The notes below the pieces were generated by a model. That model did no database searches. It was not told the DNA's origin and was given only the letters and a program-made list of their open reading frames with translations. Below are positions 50,737 to 60,110 of a DNA stretch of 64,000 nt, piece by piece; the stretch's first letter is position 1, and each line of letters opens with the position of its first letter. The position numbers and the translations under genes were made by a program. The DNA comes from Gp13-AA77 sp035946735. GTDB lineage: Bacteria > Acidobacteriota > Terriglobia > UBA7540. The DNA lies in assembly GCA_035946735.1 (NCBI GenBank), contig DASYYZ010000006.1, forward strand, positions 1 to 64,000, given 5' to 3'.

Positions 50737-52239
50737 GTGTCCAAAGCTGCCGCGCCGCGCATCTTCGCCACCGTAGCCGGTCCCACGCTCTCCGCGATGG
50801 AAGAGCAGGCGTCCGCCATCGCCGCTTCGCAAATCGGACTCGAGTTTCGGTTCGACTATTTACAGGAGTGGGACAAGTTCGAAGCGGAGCTGCACCAGGT
50901 GCTCCTCCGCTTGCGCGCCCCGCATGCGGTGGCCACCTGCCGGCGCGTGGAGGCCGGAGGCCTTTTCACTGGTACCATCGACGAGCAGATCGAGCGTCTG
51001 CAGAGCGCAGTTCGCGCCGGATGCCAGCGGGTGGACATTGAGATCGAGTCCGTCGAGGGCACGGGACGCCAAGCGCTCGACCGGTTGCGTCCGGCCAGGG
51101 TCATCGTGTCCCATCACGACTACCGCAAGACGCCGTCACTGGCGCCGGTCTATCAAAGGCTGGCGCGCCTCCCTGCTGACTACGTCAAAATCGCCACCTT
51201 CGCGCGCCGCCTCCAGGACAATCTTCGCATCGCCGAATTGCTGCGCTCGCATGGCCGGGGAGGCAGGCTTGTAGCCCACGCGCTCGGACCGAGCGGAATG
51301 CCTTCGCGCCTGCTGGCGCTCAAGTGGGGGTCGGCCTTCACGTACGGATCGGCGGGACAGATGGCGGTAGCTTCAGGTCAGATCCCGGCCGAGGTCATGC
51401 GTTCGATCTACCGCGCCGACCGGCTCGACTCCCACACTTTGCTCTACGGAGTCGCGGGTTCGCGCGCCTCGATTTCGCTTTCACCGATGATGCAGAATTC
51501 CGCCTTGCACGCCAAACGCGTCAATGGTCTCTATTTGCCCTGCGAGACGGGCCGGCTTGACGACTTTCTCATCCTGGCGCGACGGCTGAAGATGTCAGGT
51601 TTCAGCGTTACGATGCCCTACAAGACCTCCATCATCCGGGAACTGGACTGGGTGGAACCCCTGGCAGCTGAGATCCAGGCTTGCAACACCGTCGCCGTGC
51701 AACACGGGAAGTGGATGGGTTGGAATACGGACGCGGCGGCCGTGGTGGAGGTATTGGCCAAGCGCCTGCGACTGACCGGCAGCCAGGTGCTCGTGCTCGG
51801 CGCCGGAGGCGCGGCCCGCGCGGCGGTCCATGCCTTGCGCGCCGAAGGAGCGGAGGTCATGATTACCGCGCGCCGGGAGGTGGCGGCTCGCAAGCTGGCG
51901 CGCGCTGCCTCTGCGCGGGTCGCGCCTTGGGGCTCGACTGACGGAATCGACGTGGACGCCGTCATCAACGCCACGCCGGTTGGCATGTCGCCGCATGTCG
52001 ACGCTGTGCCCGCCGATCTCGCCAGGCTGCGCACGCGAGTGGTCTTCGACATGGTCTATCATCCCCTGGAGACGCGCTTTCTAGCGGACGCACGCCGGCG
52101 CGGTCTCGTCACCATTTCGGGACTCGAGATGCTGGTCGCCCAGGGCGCGCGCCAGTTTGAAATCTGGACCGGGCAGTCTGCTCCGCGCGCTCTGATGGAG
52201 CAAGCGGTGCTTCAGGCTCTTGGCCACGGGTCGGGGTGA
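50737..52239 (+). CDS. aroDE: bifunctional 3-dehydroquinate dehydratase (type I) / shikimate dehydrogenase
   Basis: A 500-residue fusion. Residues 1-225 or so are a type I dehydroquinase with catalytic His in VSHHDYR and Schiff-base Lys in DYVKIATFA. Residues 235-495 are AroE: SRASISLSPMMQN, FSVTMPYK (catalytic Lys), WNTDAAA, the NADP-binding VLGAGGAARAAVHAL, and INATPVGMSP. It catalyses steps 3 and 4 of the shikimate pathway in one chain, as in plants and some bacteria. GTG start without a strong ribosome site. trpE follows at once. Confidence 0.92.
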   Translation: MSKAAAPRIFATVAGPTLSAMEEQASAIAASQIGLEFRFDYLQEWDKFEAELHQVLLRLRAPHAVATCRRVEAGGLFTGTIDEQIERLQSAVRAGCQRVDIEIESVEGTGRQALDRLRPARVIVSHHDYRKTPSLAPVYQRLARLPADYVKIATFARRLQDNLRIAELLRSHGRGGRLVAHALGPSGMPSRLLALKWGSAFTYGSAGQMAVASGQIPAEVMRSIYRADRLDSHTLLYGVAGSRASISLSPMMQNSALHAKRVNGLYLPCETGRLDDFLILARRLKMSGFSVTMPYKTSIIRELDWVEPLAAEIQACNTVAVQHGKWMGWNTDAAAVVEVLAKRLRLTGSQVLVLGAGGAARAAVHALRAEGAEVMITARREVAARKLARAASARVAPWGSTDGIDVDAVINATPVGMSPHVDAVPADLARLRTRVVFDMVYHPLETRFLADARRRGLVTISGLEMLVAQGARQFEIWTGQSAPRALMEQAVLQALGHGSG

Positions 52240-52298
52240 AGGTTCGGAGTGGCTCCGGACTAGGACAACGCCACCCTCGACCTTCCGAACTCGGAACT

Positions 52299-53801
52299 AT
52301 GCTCTCGATATCTCCCAATTTTCCCGAATTCCGCCGTCTCGCCCGTCGCGGGAACGTGATCCCGGTGGCTGCCTCGGTGGTGGCTGATCTCGTGAGCCCC
52401 GTGGCGGCTTACCTGAAGCTCGCGAACCCGTACCAGGCGCGCGCCCATCCGTATAGCTTTCTGCTGGAGAGCGTCGAAGGCGGCGAGCGCATCGCGCGCT
52501 ACACCTACTTTGGCGCCGATCCATTTCTGACGGTGGCCTCGCGCGGCCGCAAGATCAGCGTCGAGCGCGGCGGGCGGGAAACCTCCGAATCAGGCAACAT
52601 TTTCGATTACCTGCGACAAGCCGGAAGGCATTACCACGCGGCAGTGCATGCAGGGATCCCGCCGTTTTCGGCAGGAGCGGTGGGGTACGTCGCCTACGAG
52701 GCTGTGCGCCAGCTCGAGCGTCTGCCGCCGCGGTTAGAACCTGATGTCGAGCTCGACGACGCCTTCTTCATGTACTACCGCAACCTCGTGGCCTTCGATC
52801 ATGTGGCGCATCGAATGCTGATCATCGCCAACGTCTTCACCGAAGAAGGCCCGGGCACGCTCGAGAGCAAGTACCGCGCCGCTGTTCGTGAGATCGAGCG
52901 CATGCGACGCGTTCTTGAAAACCGGCGACTATCCGTGTCGCCGCGGCGCGGTCCCGGCTCTGAACGCTCGCCTGTGATCGCGGCCAACCTTACGCGGCGC
53001 CAGTTTGAGCAGATCGTGCGCCGCGGTCAGGAATACATCCGCGCCGGCGACATCTACCAGGTGGTCCTCTCGCTACGGCTTGCGATGCCGCTCGGCGTGC
53101 CGGCCTTCGAGGTCTATCGCAGGCTGCGGGTGGTGAATCCTTCGCCTTATCTCTACTTCCTACGCATGGGGCCCGTCACGGTGCTGGGCTCGTCGCCGGA
53201 AATGCTCGTGAAGGTGAGCGGGCGTGCGCTCGAATATCGTCCCATCGCCGGAACGCATCCGCGTGGCCGGACCGAGGAAGAGGATGCCGCGCTCGGGCAG
53301 AAGCTCCTGGCGGATGAAAAGGAGCGCGCCGAGCACTTGATGCTGGTGGACCTTGGCCGCAATGACCTGGGCCGCGTGGCCGAAGTCGGCAGCGTGAAGC
53401 CGCGTGAACTGATGTTCGTGGAGCGATACTCGCACGTGATGCACCTGGTGTCGCGCCTTGAGGCCAGGCTCGGTCCCGATCAGGACAGCTACGCGGCCCT
53501 GGCATCTTGTTTTCCTGCCGGAACTCTGAGTGGCGCCCCCAAGATTCGTGCCATGGAGATCATCGACGAGCTCGAACCCACCCGCCGCGGGCTCTATGGC
53601 GGCGCGGTCCTCTATGCGGACTTTTCGGGCAATCTGAATGCCTGCATTGCTATCCGCACCATCGTGGCGCGCGACCGGACGGCGTACCTGCAGGCCGGCG
53701 CCGGTATCGTGGCGGACTCGATTCCGGCTCGCGAATACCAGGAGTCAATGAACAAGGCTCGGGCGATGCTCAAAGCGATCGAGCTGGCTGAAGGGAAATA
53801 G
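52299..53801 (+). CDS. trpE: anthranilate synthase component I
   Basis: 500 residues from the ATG at 52299; a GTG at 52236 overlapping the aroDE stop is also open. The N-terminal domain has SPVAAYLKL and SFLLES, the tryptophan feedback site. The chorismate-binding core shows PIAGTHPRG, DEKERAEHLMLVDLGRNDLG, SGAPKIRAMEII and QAGAGIVADS. It makes anthranilate from chorismate with TrpG, which is not in the window. PabB is a possible alternative; length and SFLLES favour TrpE. Confidence 0.9.
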   Translation: MLSISPNFPEFRRLARRGNVIPVAASVVADLVSPVAAYLKLANPYQARAHPYSFLLESVEGGERIARYTYFGADPFLTVASRGRKISVERGGRETSESGNIFDYLRQAGRHYHAAVHAGIPPFSAGAVGYVAYEAVRQLERLPPRLEPDVELDDAFFMYYRNLVAFDHVAHRMLIIANVFTEEGPGTLESKYRAAVREIERMRRVLENRRLSVSPRRGPGSERSPVIAANLTRRQFEQIVRRGQEYIRAGDIYQVVLSLRLAMPLGVPAFEVYRRLRVVNPSPYLYFLRMGPVTVLGSSPEMLVKVSGRALEYRPIAGTHPRGRTEEEDAALGQKLLADEKERAEHLMLVDLGRNDLGRVAEVGSVKPRELMFVERYSHVMHLVSRLEARLGPDQDSYAALASCFPAGTLSGAPKIRAMEIIDELEPTRRGLYGGAVLYADFSGNLNACIAIRTIVARDRTAYLQAGAGIVADSIPAREYQESMNKARAMLKAIELAEGK

Positions 53802-53811
53802 AACAGTGGAA

Positions 53812-53927
53812 TTGGGGGTGGCTACCCGCACGCAGCCGGCGTCGATCTGCTTACCGATGCGCCCCTTAATCAAGGGCAGACTCTTACGTTGAAGCCGTGG
53901 GAGCTGGCCATCCTGGAAGAGAAGTAG
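53812..53927 (+). pseudogene. 3' remnant of a beta-galactosidase-like gene
   Basis: In one frame the bases read GYPHAAGVDLLTDAPLNQGQ, then TLTLKPWELAILEEK and a TAG at 53925-53927. This is the usual last strand of GH42/GH2-type beta-galactosidases (GVDLLT...L.L.PW.VAIL). It starts abruptly 10 bp after the trpE stop, with no upstream part of the enzyme, so it is a scar of deletion or rearrangement. Confidence 0.55.
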
Positions 53928-54340
53928 GTCATCGCAGGTTCACTACCCGACCCATCCGGGCTTTCGCGAAAACAGCGAGGCTGCGGGCGAAATCACCGTC
54001 AAAGTCAGTTCTTGATGCGGATCAGGGCGCTATTACTGATGTCGCCCTCCGGCTCATGTCGGCCGCGGCATCCGTCGATCTATCCGTGTACGCAGAGAGG
54101 TCGACTATGGCGAGCAGAAATGATGTCGCAGTAGCTTGGGCTTGGATTTCGATTCTCGGAAGGAGGCCGGCAGGGCCGAGTGTTGCGAACAGGCCGATAG
54201 GGTCGAAAATGCACCCCTCTCAGGCAGCGATCGAGAACGGTCAGGAGAAGAACGAAGATCCCGAGGGCTTCGAGGAGGACTTCCGCACCATAAGCCGGAC
54301 CTGGACTGGCCCGATCCATTAGGCTCACAAACGGAATCCG
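53928..54340. other. 413-bp region without a recognisable gene
   Basis: Frames on both strands (e.g. plus 54055-54322) have no ribosome site or motif. Given the beta-galactosidase scar at its left edge, this may be decayed coding DNA. I cannot assign anything in it. Confidence 0.3.
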
Positions 54341-55786
54341 CTAGGCCTTCGATTCAAGGAGCGCCGCTTCTTCGCAAATACGATTCCAGGCACGCTGCAC
54401 GTGGACGAGCTCCGTATGCGTCTGGCCGATGCTCATGCGCAATGTGAAGCGACCGTCCAGGCGAGTGTGAGTGAGATAGAGACGGCCGGTCCAGTTCAAA
54501 CGATCCATCAGGGCTTTGTTCAAAGCGTCTCCGCCGCGATGCCGGAAACAAACAAGATTGAGCGGCGCGGGCGCAGCCAGTTCGAATCGGTCGTCCGCCT
54601 GAACCCAGCCGGCGAACTCGCGGGTAATCTCCACGTGGCGCCTGATGTGGTGTTGGAGACCCTCGACGCCGTAATGGCGGATCACAAACCAGAGTTTCAG
54701 GGCGCGAAAACGCCGCCCGAGCTGAATGTGCCAATCCCGGTAGTCGATTACTGCGCCCGATTCGGTAGCCTGGTTGCGCAGATACTCCGGAAGGACACTC
54801 AACGTATCGATAAGAGCCTTTCGGTCCGCAACGTAAAAGCAGTTGCAATCGAAGTTCGTGAACATCCATTTATGCGGATTGAAACTGTAGCTGTCAGCAA
54901 ATTCGAGCCCGTCATGAATGTACCGGAATTCCGGGCAGAGCGCGGCCGTGCCTGACATGGCAGCGTCTACGTGCAGCCAAACACCATTCTCGCGGCAAAT
55001 CCGGCCGATTTCGCGAATAGGATCGAGCGCGTTCGACGACGTAGTGCCCGCCGTAGCGCACACGAAGCAGGGAATCCGGCCTGAGCTTCGGTCCTTTTGA
55101 AGCCGCACCTCCAGTGACTCGGGACGCATGGCGAAACGCGAATCCACGTCGATCAAGCGCAAGTTCGCGAGGCCCAGTCCGGCGATCTTCGCTGCCTTTT
55201 CGATGGAGGAATGCGCCTGGGATGAGGTGTATGCCGTAAGACGTCCATCACAGCCACGCTCGTTGGAGGCATAACTCGTAGCGCGCTCGCGCCCGGCGAG
55301 CAGGGCACACAGTGAAGCGCTTGATGCTGTATCCTGAATCACGCCCCCGCCCGAACCGTTCGACCTGAAGGCTTCAGGCAATCCCAGCATGTCCGCGAGC
55401 CAGTCGAGCACGTGGGTCTCGAGCTCGGTGCAGGCGGGACTTGTGGCCCACAGCATACCCTGAACGTCGAGTCCGGCAGAGAGCATCTCGCCGAGAATCG
55501 AAGGAAACGACGCATTCGAAGGGAAATAAGCGAAAAAGTTCGGCGATTGCCAATGAGTGACACCAGGCAGGATCAGCCCTTCCACGTCGGCCATCATGGT
55601 TTCGAAGGGTTCGCCAGTTTCGGGAGCGGCCGCGGGGAGTTGATTCCGGATCTCGCCCGGTTTCGCCTGCGACAGCACGGGCAAGGATTCCACACGCTCG
55701 TAGTAGTCTGCGATCCAGTCGACCAGCACTTTGGCGTGGCGGCGGAAATCCGCCGTACTCATGTGGAAATTCTTGGCTTCAGCCAT
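54341..55786 (-). CDS. aromatic-L-amino-acid decarboxylase-like PLP enzyme
   Basis: From the ATG at 55786 (481 aa; MSTADFRRH at 55762 is an alternative) this is a group II PLP decarboxylase of the DOPA/tyrosine/tryptophan type. It has THWQSPNFFAYFPSNASFPS, TSSASLCALLAGRE, AYTSSQAHSSIEKAA (stacking His), HVDAAMSGTAALCPEFR and the Schiff-base Lys in SFNPHKWMFTNFD. It makes an amine from an aromatic amino acid. The open frame further upstream to 55939 lacks family character. Substrate not certain. Confidence 0.9.
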   Translation of the reverse strand: MAEAKNFHMSTADFRRHAKVLVDWIADYYERVESLPVLSQAKPGEIRNQLPAAAPETGEPFETMMADVEGLILPGVTHWQSPNFFAYFPSNASFPSILGEMLSAGLDVQGMLWATSPACTELETHVLDWLADMLGLPEAFRSNGSGGGVIQDTASSASLCALLAGRERATSYASNERGCDGRLTAYTSSQAHSSIEKAAKIAGLGLANLRLIDVDSRFAMRPESLEVRLQKDRSSGRIPCFVCATAGTTSSNALDPIREIGRICRENGVWLHVDAAMSGTAALCPEFRYIHDGLEFADSYSFNPHKWMFTNFDCNCFYVADRKALIDTLSVLPEYLRNQATESGAVIDYRDWHIQLGRRFRALKLWFVIRHYGVEGLQHHIRRHVEITREFAGWVQADDRFELAAPAPLNLVCFRHRGGDALNKALMDRLNWTGRLYLTHTRLDGRFTLRMSIGQTHTELVHVQRAWNRICEEAALLESKA

Positions 55787-56227
55787 GCGTGATTGGACCT
55801 TTCGGGAGCCGGGACCATCACCTTTCAGACAAATAACGCGTTCCGAGTCTGCTGCGTCAAACCGCTGGCCAACTACGCTGCAGTGTGTATCTTGCCCGGA
55901 CGGCAGGAGGCGGCGCAAGACGGGCGGCCGAGAGCGCATCGCGACACGCGTCTCTGAATTATACGCTGGCCGACGAGACTTAGCCTTACGAGCGGGACTG
56001 CTCCGAGGGCCGCTATCGAATTTCGCATCGCGTGTCGGGCGTCGCAGAAACTCACAATAAATAGCAAGATTGGCCCATAAATAGTGTTTGATTTACGAGC
56101 TATCTGTGACAATCTGTTTCGGCAGGCCTGCCAATTGCGTCGTCAAGAGGAGAGATGGGCGGGGCGTAGGCGGCCGGACATGCGAATACTGTCGCGAAAA
56201 AAGAATCAGCACAGGAGGGCTTAGGCG

Positions 56228-57025
56228 ATGCTAGATCTGAAGAAGGGTGCACAGATAAGAGGGGAACGAAAGCGCATCTTGGATAGCGGGCTGGAAAAGC
56301 GGATTGCCACTTATGCGGCGGCGGGAGCGGCAGGGGTCGGCATGCTCGCGCTGGCCGCTCCGGCGCAGGCAGAGATTGTCTATACTCCCGCTGACCTTCG
56401 CGTTTCTCAGGCGCCTTGCTGCGACAGCCCCGGTATCAAGATTGACTTAAACAACGACGGCGTTAAGGACTTCTCAGTGTGGATCTGGAGCTATGCAGAT
56501 TTCGGACCTACTTACGTGGACCTCTTCCTTTACGCCAAGAATCGTGCCAATGGCGTTCGGGGAGCGGACCGAGGCTTTGCAGCGCGCCTGAACTCCGGCG
56601 CCATCATCGGCTCATCGCAAAAGTTCGCCCAGGCCCGCACGTTCCGCGGGATTCCCTTGGTGGACATGGATGTGCAGTACACCGGAATCGGCAGGGAGAA
56701 GACTTCATTCTGCTACGGCCCTTGGTCGCAACCTGCAAAGAACGGCTACCTGGGCGTAAGGTTCGATATCTCCGGACAAACGCACTACGGCTGGATTCGC
56801 CTCACCACGGGTGCCTGCATTGGCGGCGGCCGCCTCGACGCGATCATAACCGGCTATGCCTACAACACTGAGCCTGGTCAGCCCATTTTCGCCGGCGAAG
56901 GCGCTCCTGGCGCCGAGGCGTCGACGGTAAGGCCTGAATCCGGCACGCTGGGCCAATTGGCGCTGGGATCATTGGGACTTGCCTTGGGGCGACGCAGGGA
57001 GCATCCGTTACACAACGGTGATTGA
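56228..57025 (+). CDS. secreted protein with PEP-CTERM-like C-terminal sorting signal
   Basis: 265 residues. The unusual N-terminus has a basic stretch before a signal peptide (about 30-53, ending APAQAE), followed by a beta-rich secreted domain with an EF-hand-like IDLNNDGVKDF. The C-terminus PESGTLGQLALGSLGLALGR plus RRE has the short-helix-plus-Arg plan of PEP-CTERM/exosortase substrates. GGAGGGC precedes the ATG. It probably ends up on the cell surface or in the extracellular matrix. No exosortase gene is in the window. Confidence 0.75.
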   Translation: MLDLKKGAQIRGERKRILDSGLEKRIATYAAAGAAGVGMLALAAPAQAEIVYTPADLRVSQAPCCDSPGIKIDLNNDGVKDFSVWIWSYADFGPTYVDLFLYAKNRANGVRGADRGFAARLNSGAIIGSSQKFAQARTFRGIPLVDMDVQYTGIGREKTSFCYGPWSQPAKNGYLGVRFDISGQTHYGWIRLTTGACIGGGRLDAIITGYAYNTEPGQPIFAGEGAPGAEASTVRPESGTLGQLALGSLGLALGRRREHPLHNGD

Positions 57026-57648
57026 CATGCCCTGAGCCGGTTGCCACTTGTCCCGACCCGGGGACTGATCCGCGATCTTAGGTGCCTCTCCCGCTGCTTA
57101 CAAGAGAATCTGGATGGCTTCGCGGCATGCCGCCTGCAAGTAAACGGTGGTATGAGCGCATTCTTGTCTAAGCCGCTGGTCCTTACTCTCATCTAGGTTG
57201 TAGCGACAGCTGAAGCTCAACACTCTGGCCGACATCGAGCGAAGCCTGATGATGCCTCCAGGCAGACGCGTGAAAGATCGAACCTGCCGCATCTGCACTT
57301 CACCATTTTCAAGCCAGGTCCTGGGAGGCGCTGGTGGCAAGGCACTGCCATCAATCCGTATCCCATCCTGCGAGCTGGCTAGCGAGACGCTCTCGGTAGA
57401 GCTGGCGCCCTCACGCGTTCCGGTGTATGCTGCGAACATCGGAAAGAGGGGCGGTGGCGCCTTGCGCAACGCGAGTCGAGAACGACTGGCTCAGACGCTT
57501 GGCGAAAAGCTGAACGGGACAAATTGCGGGTGCTTCTGACACCTTCGGGCCCAGCAAAAGCCTCTAATAAAAGATAGCTACGAACGGAAGCAGAGCGATA
57601 CGCGAGCTTGCCCGACGGGTGCAGCAGCCTTGACCGGAGTTTCATGCG
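57026..57648. other. region without a confident gene
   Basis: Two opposite frames (minus 57098-57436, plus 57249-57539) overlap each other, and neither has a good ribosome site or known motif. The minus frame has a secreted-like YTGTREGASSTES opening but no signal peptide. I leave it unassigned. Confidence 0.3.
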
Positions 57649-59982
57649 ATGCGCGTGACCTACCGCCTGATCATTTCGCTGGTCATTGGAATTGCAGCAG
57701 TCACGTTTGTCTTTGCGCGCTCCCAGGTGCGCGCGGAGAAACGCAGCCGTCAGAACGATCTGGAACGGCGCGCCGAGATTTTGGCGCAGAGCATGCAGGA
57801 ATCGATCGAGCCCATGCTCGAATCTCGATCCTACCAGCGTGATCTGCAGCGTCTTGTTGACCGCTTTGGACACGGCGAAAAGCTCGCCGGCATTGCGATT
57901 TACAACGCCGAGGGCCGGCTGTTGACGGCTGGCCCGGGCGTTTCGCAGCATCTCACCTTCGCCCCGCCTCCGGTGAACCAAGCGATGGCTGAAAAGAGAG
58001 GCCAGGGGCAGTTCCTGACGCTCGGCGGCCGGTTCATCTATCTTTATGCGATGCCTCTGCATAACAAGGAGCAAACCGTCAGCGGCGCGCTCGCGATTTT
58101 TCATGACGCCAGCGATATCAACCGCCAGAGTTGGGAAATCTGGCGGACTACCGTCGTGCATTTTCTCATTCAGATCACGCTGGTGGTTGCCGTAACACTG
58201 CTCATCGTTCGTTTCAGCGTTCACGGCCCCATCGCTCGCATGACCGAATGGATGCGAAGTCAACGCTCCGGACGGCCCTCACCTCCTTCGGAGGCGCCGG
58301 ACGGCGTCTTCCAGCACATGGCCCACGAGGTGACGGCGCTGACCCGGAGTCTGGCGGACGCCCGCCGGGCCGCCCAGGCCGAGGCTCGGCTCCGCGAATC
58401 GGCCGAGTCGCTTTGGACCGCGGAAAGGCTGCGCGTTCACCTCGGTGGCAAGCTTCCGGAGGGAGCGCTCTGTGTGGTTTCGAACCGCGAGCCTTACATG
58501 CATGTCCGCGAGGACAACTCCACCAAAGTGGTGGTTCCGGCCAGCGGATTGGTTACGGGGATGGAGCCCGTGCTGCTGGCTTGCGGCGGCACCTGGATCG
58601 CGCAGGGTTCGGGCAATGCCGACCGCGAGAACAGTGATGAGCGGGGCCGGCTCCGGGTGCCGCCCGAAGAGCAGCGATATACCTTGCGCCGGGTATGGCT
58701 CAGCCGCGAGGAAGAGCAGGGTTACTATCTGGGCTTCGCGAACGAAGGTCTCTGGCCGTTATGTCACATCGCGTTCACCCGCCCGATTTTCCGCGCCTCG
58801 GACTGGGAGTACTACCAGCAGGTGAATCAGAAGTTCGCCGACGCGGTGCTCGAAGAGATTGAGGGTACTCCGAATCCTTTGGTTCTAATTCAGGATTATC
58901 ACTTCGCCTTGTTGCCTGGCCTGATCAAGAGCCGCCGGCCCGATGCTCGGGTTTCAGTGTTCTGGCACATCCCCTGGCCTAATCCCCAGGTGTTCGGTAT
59001 CTGCCCCTGGCAGCGCGAATTGTTAGACGGCTTGCTCGGAGCGGACTGTGTCGGCTTTCATATTCAGTCGCACTGCAACTATTTTTTGGAGACGGTTGAT
59101 AACGTACTCGAATCGCGCGTGGACTGGGAGCGCTTCGCCGTCGATCGCCGGGGCCATCGCACGATCGTGCGGCCCTTCCCGATCAGCGTTTCGCTCTCGG
59201 ACGAGCGGGCCCCGAGAGAAACTCCGAACCCGTACGTTGAACGCGCGCGTCTGTTCAAGAAATTGGACGTTGAGGCGGTGTTCCTCGGCGTCGGGGTTGA
59301 CCGCGTCGACTACACCAAAGGAATCCTGGAGCGCTTCCGCGGGATCGAGCGCTTCCTGGAAAAATTTCCCCGGTATCGCGGGCAATTTACCTTCGTTCAG
59401 GTGGGCGCTCCGAGCCGCACGGAGATCGATCGCTATGCCGGATTCATGGTGGAGGTCGAGATGGAGGCGGAGCGCATCAACGAACGCTTTCAGATGACCC
59501 GGTGGAGACCAATCTGTTTTCTGGAGCGGCACCACAGCCATCAGGAGATTGCGGAGTACTACCGTGCCGCAGACATCTGTCTCGTCACTTCGCTGCACGA
59601 TGGCATGAATCTGGTGTCGAAGGAATTTGTGGCGGCCCGGAACGACGAACAGGGAGTCCTGATCTTGAGCCGATTTACGGGTGCCTCCCGGGAGCTGCCC
59701 GATGCGATCCTCATAAACCCTTATGATGTCGAAGAGATGTCAACCGCGATCTTGGTCGCCCTCGAGATGGGTCCGGAGGAGAGGACGGCAAGGATGCGCC
59801 GCATGCGTCAGGCGGTGCGCGAGCACAACATCTATCGATGGGCGGCGAGTTTGATCGGGGCTTTGGCCGAAATCCGGCTGGACCACAATCCGGCGCTTGA
59901 CACGGCGCGACCCGAATCGACTCCGCCTACGCCAGCACCTGCCCCAATGGAAACAGCCGAGCTGCACAAGTCCTGGCCTTGA
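57649..59982 (+). CDS. otsA: trehalose-6-phosphate synthase fused to a membrane sensor/HAMP module
   Basis: 777 residues. Residues 1-260 are a sensor half: membrane helix (about 7-24), extracytoplasmic region with IAIYNAEGRLLTAG, second helix (about 170-192), and HAMP-like VHGPIARMTEWMRSQ followed by a coiled coil. From about 265 to 745 comes a complete GT20 OtsA: VSNREPYMH, the donor/acceptor segments FWHIPWPNPQVFGICPWQRE, GADCVGFHIQSHCNYFL, GVGVDRVDYTKGI and TSLHDGMNLVSKEF. It makes trehalose 6-phosphate from UDP-glucose and glucose-6-phosphate. The fusion suggests synthesis is gated by an outside signal such as osmotic stress. No otsB nearby. Confidence 0.88.
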   Translation: MRVTYRLIISLVIGIAAVTFVFARSQVRAEKRSRQNDLERRAEILAQSMQESIEPMLESRSYQRDLQRLVDRFGHGEKLAGIAIYNAEGRLLTAGPGVSQHLTFAPPPVNQAMAEKRGQGQFLTLGGRFIYLYAMPLHNKEQTVSGALAIFHDASDINRQSWEIWRTTVVHFLIQITLVVAVTLLIVRFSVHGPIARMTEWMRSQRSGRPSPPSEAPDGVFQHMAHEVTALTRSLADARRAAQAEARLRESAESLWTAERLRVHLGGKLPEGALCVVSNREPYMHVREDNSTKVVVPASGLVTGMEPVLLACGGTWIAQGSGNADRENSDERGRLRVPPEEQRYTLRRVWLSREEEQGYYLGFANEGLWPLCHIAFTRPIFRASDWEYYQQVNQKFADAVLEEIEGTPNPLVLIQDYHFALLPGLIKSRRPDARVSVFWHIPWPNPQVFGICPWQRELLDGLLGADCVGFHIQSHCNYFLETVDNVLESRVDWERFAVDRRGHRTIVRPFPISVSLSDERAPRETPNPYVERARLFKKLDVEAVFLGVGVDRVDYTKGILERFRGIERFLEKFPRYRGQFTFVQVGAPSRTEIDRYAGFMVEVEMEAERINERFQMTRWRPICFLERHHSHQEIAEYYRAADICLVTSLHDGMNLVSKEFVAARNDEQGVLILSRFTGASRELPDAILINPYDVEEMSTAILVALEMGPEERTARMRRMRQAVREHNIYRWAASLIGALAEIRLDHNPALDTARPESTPPTPAPAPMETAELHKSWP

Positions 59983-60110
59983 TCCGGTGCCAGGACTGGG
60001 CTTCCGGCGCAGGGAAATCTTAAGCATTGGTGGAATCGCTTCGAGGGGCGAACCCCCGTGGATTCACCCCTTGAAGCCAGAACAGTGCAACGAGGACGTT
60101 ACAAATCGGA

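Noticed and set aside
57098..57469. 123-codon minus-strand frame after the PEP-CTERM-like gene
   Set aside because: No ribosome site, no signal peptide, no recognisable motif; overlaps an equally open plus-strand frame.
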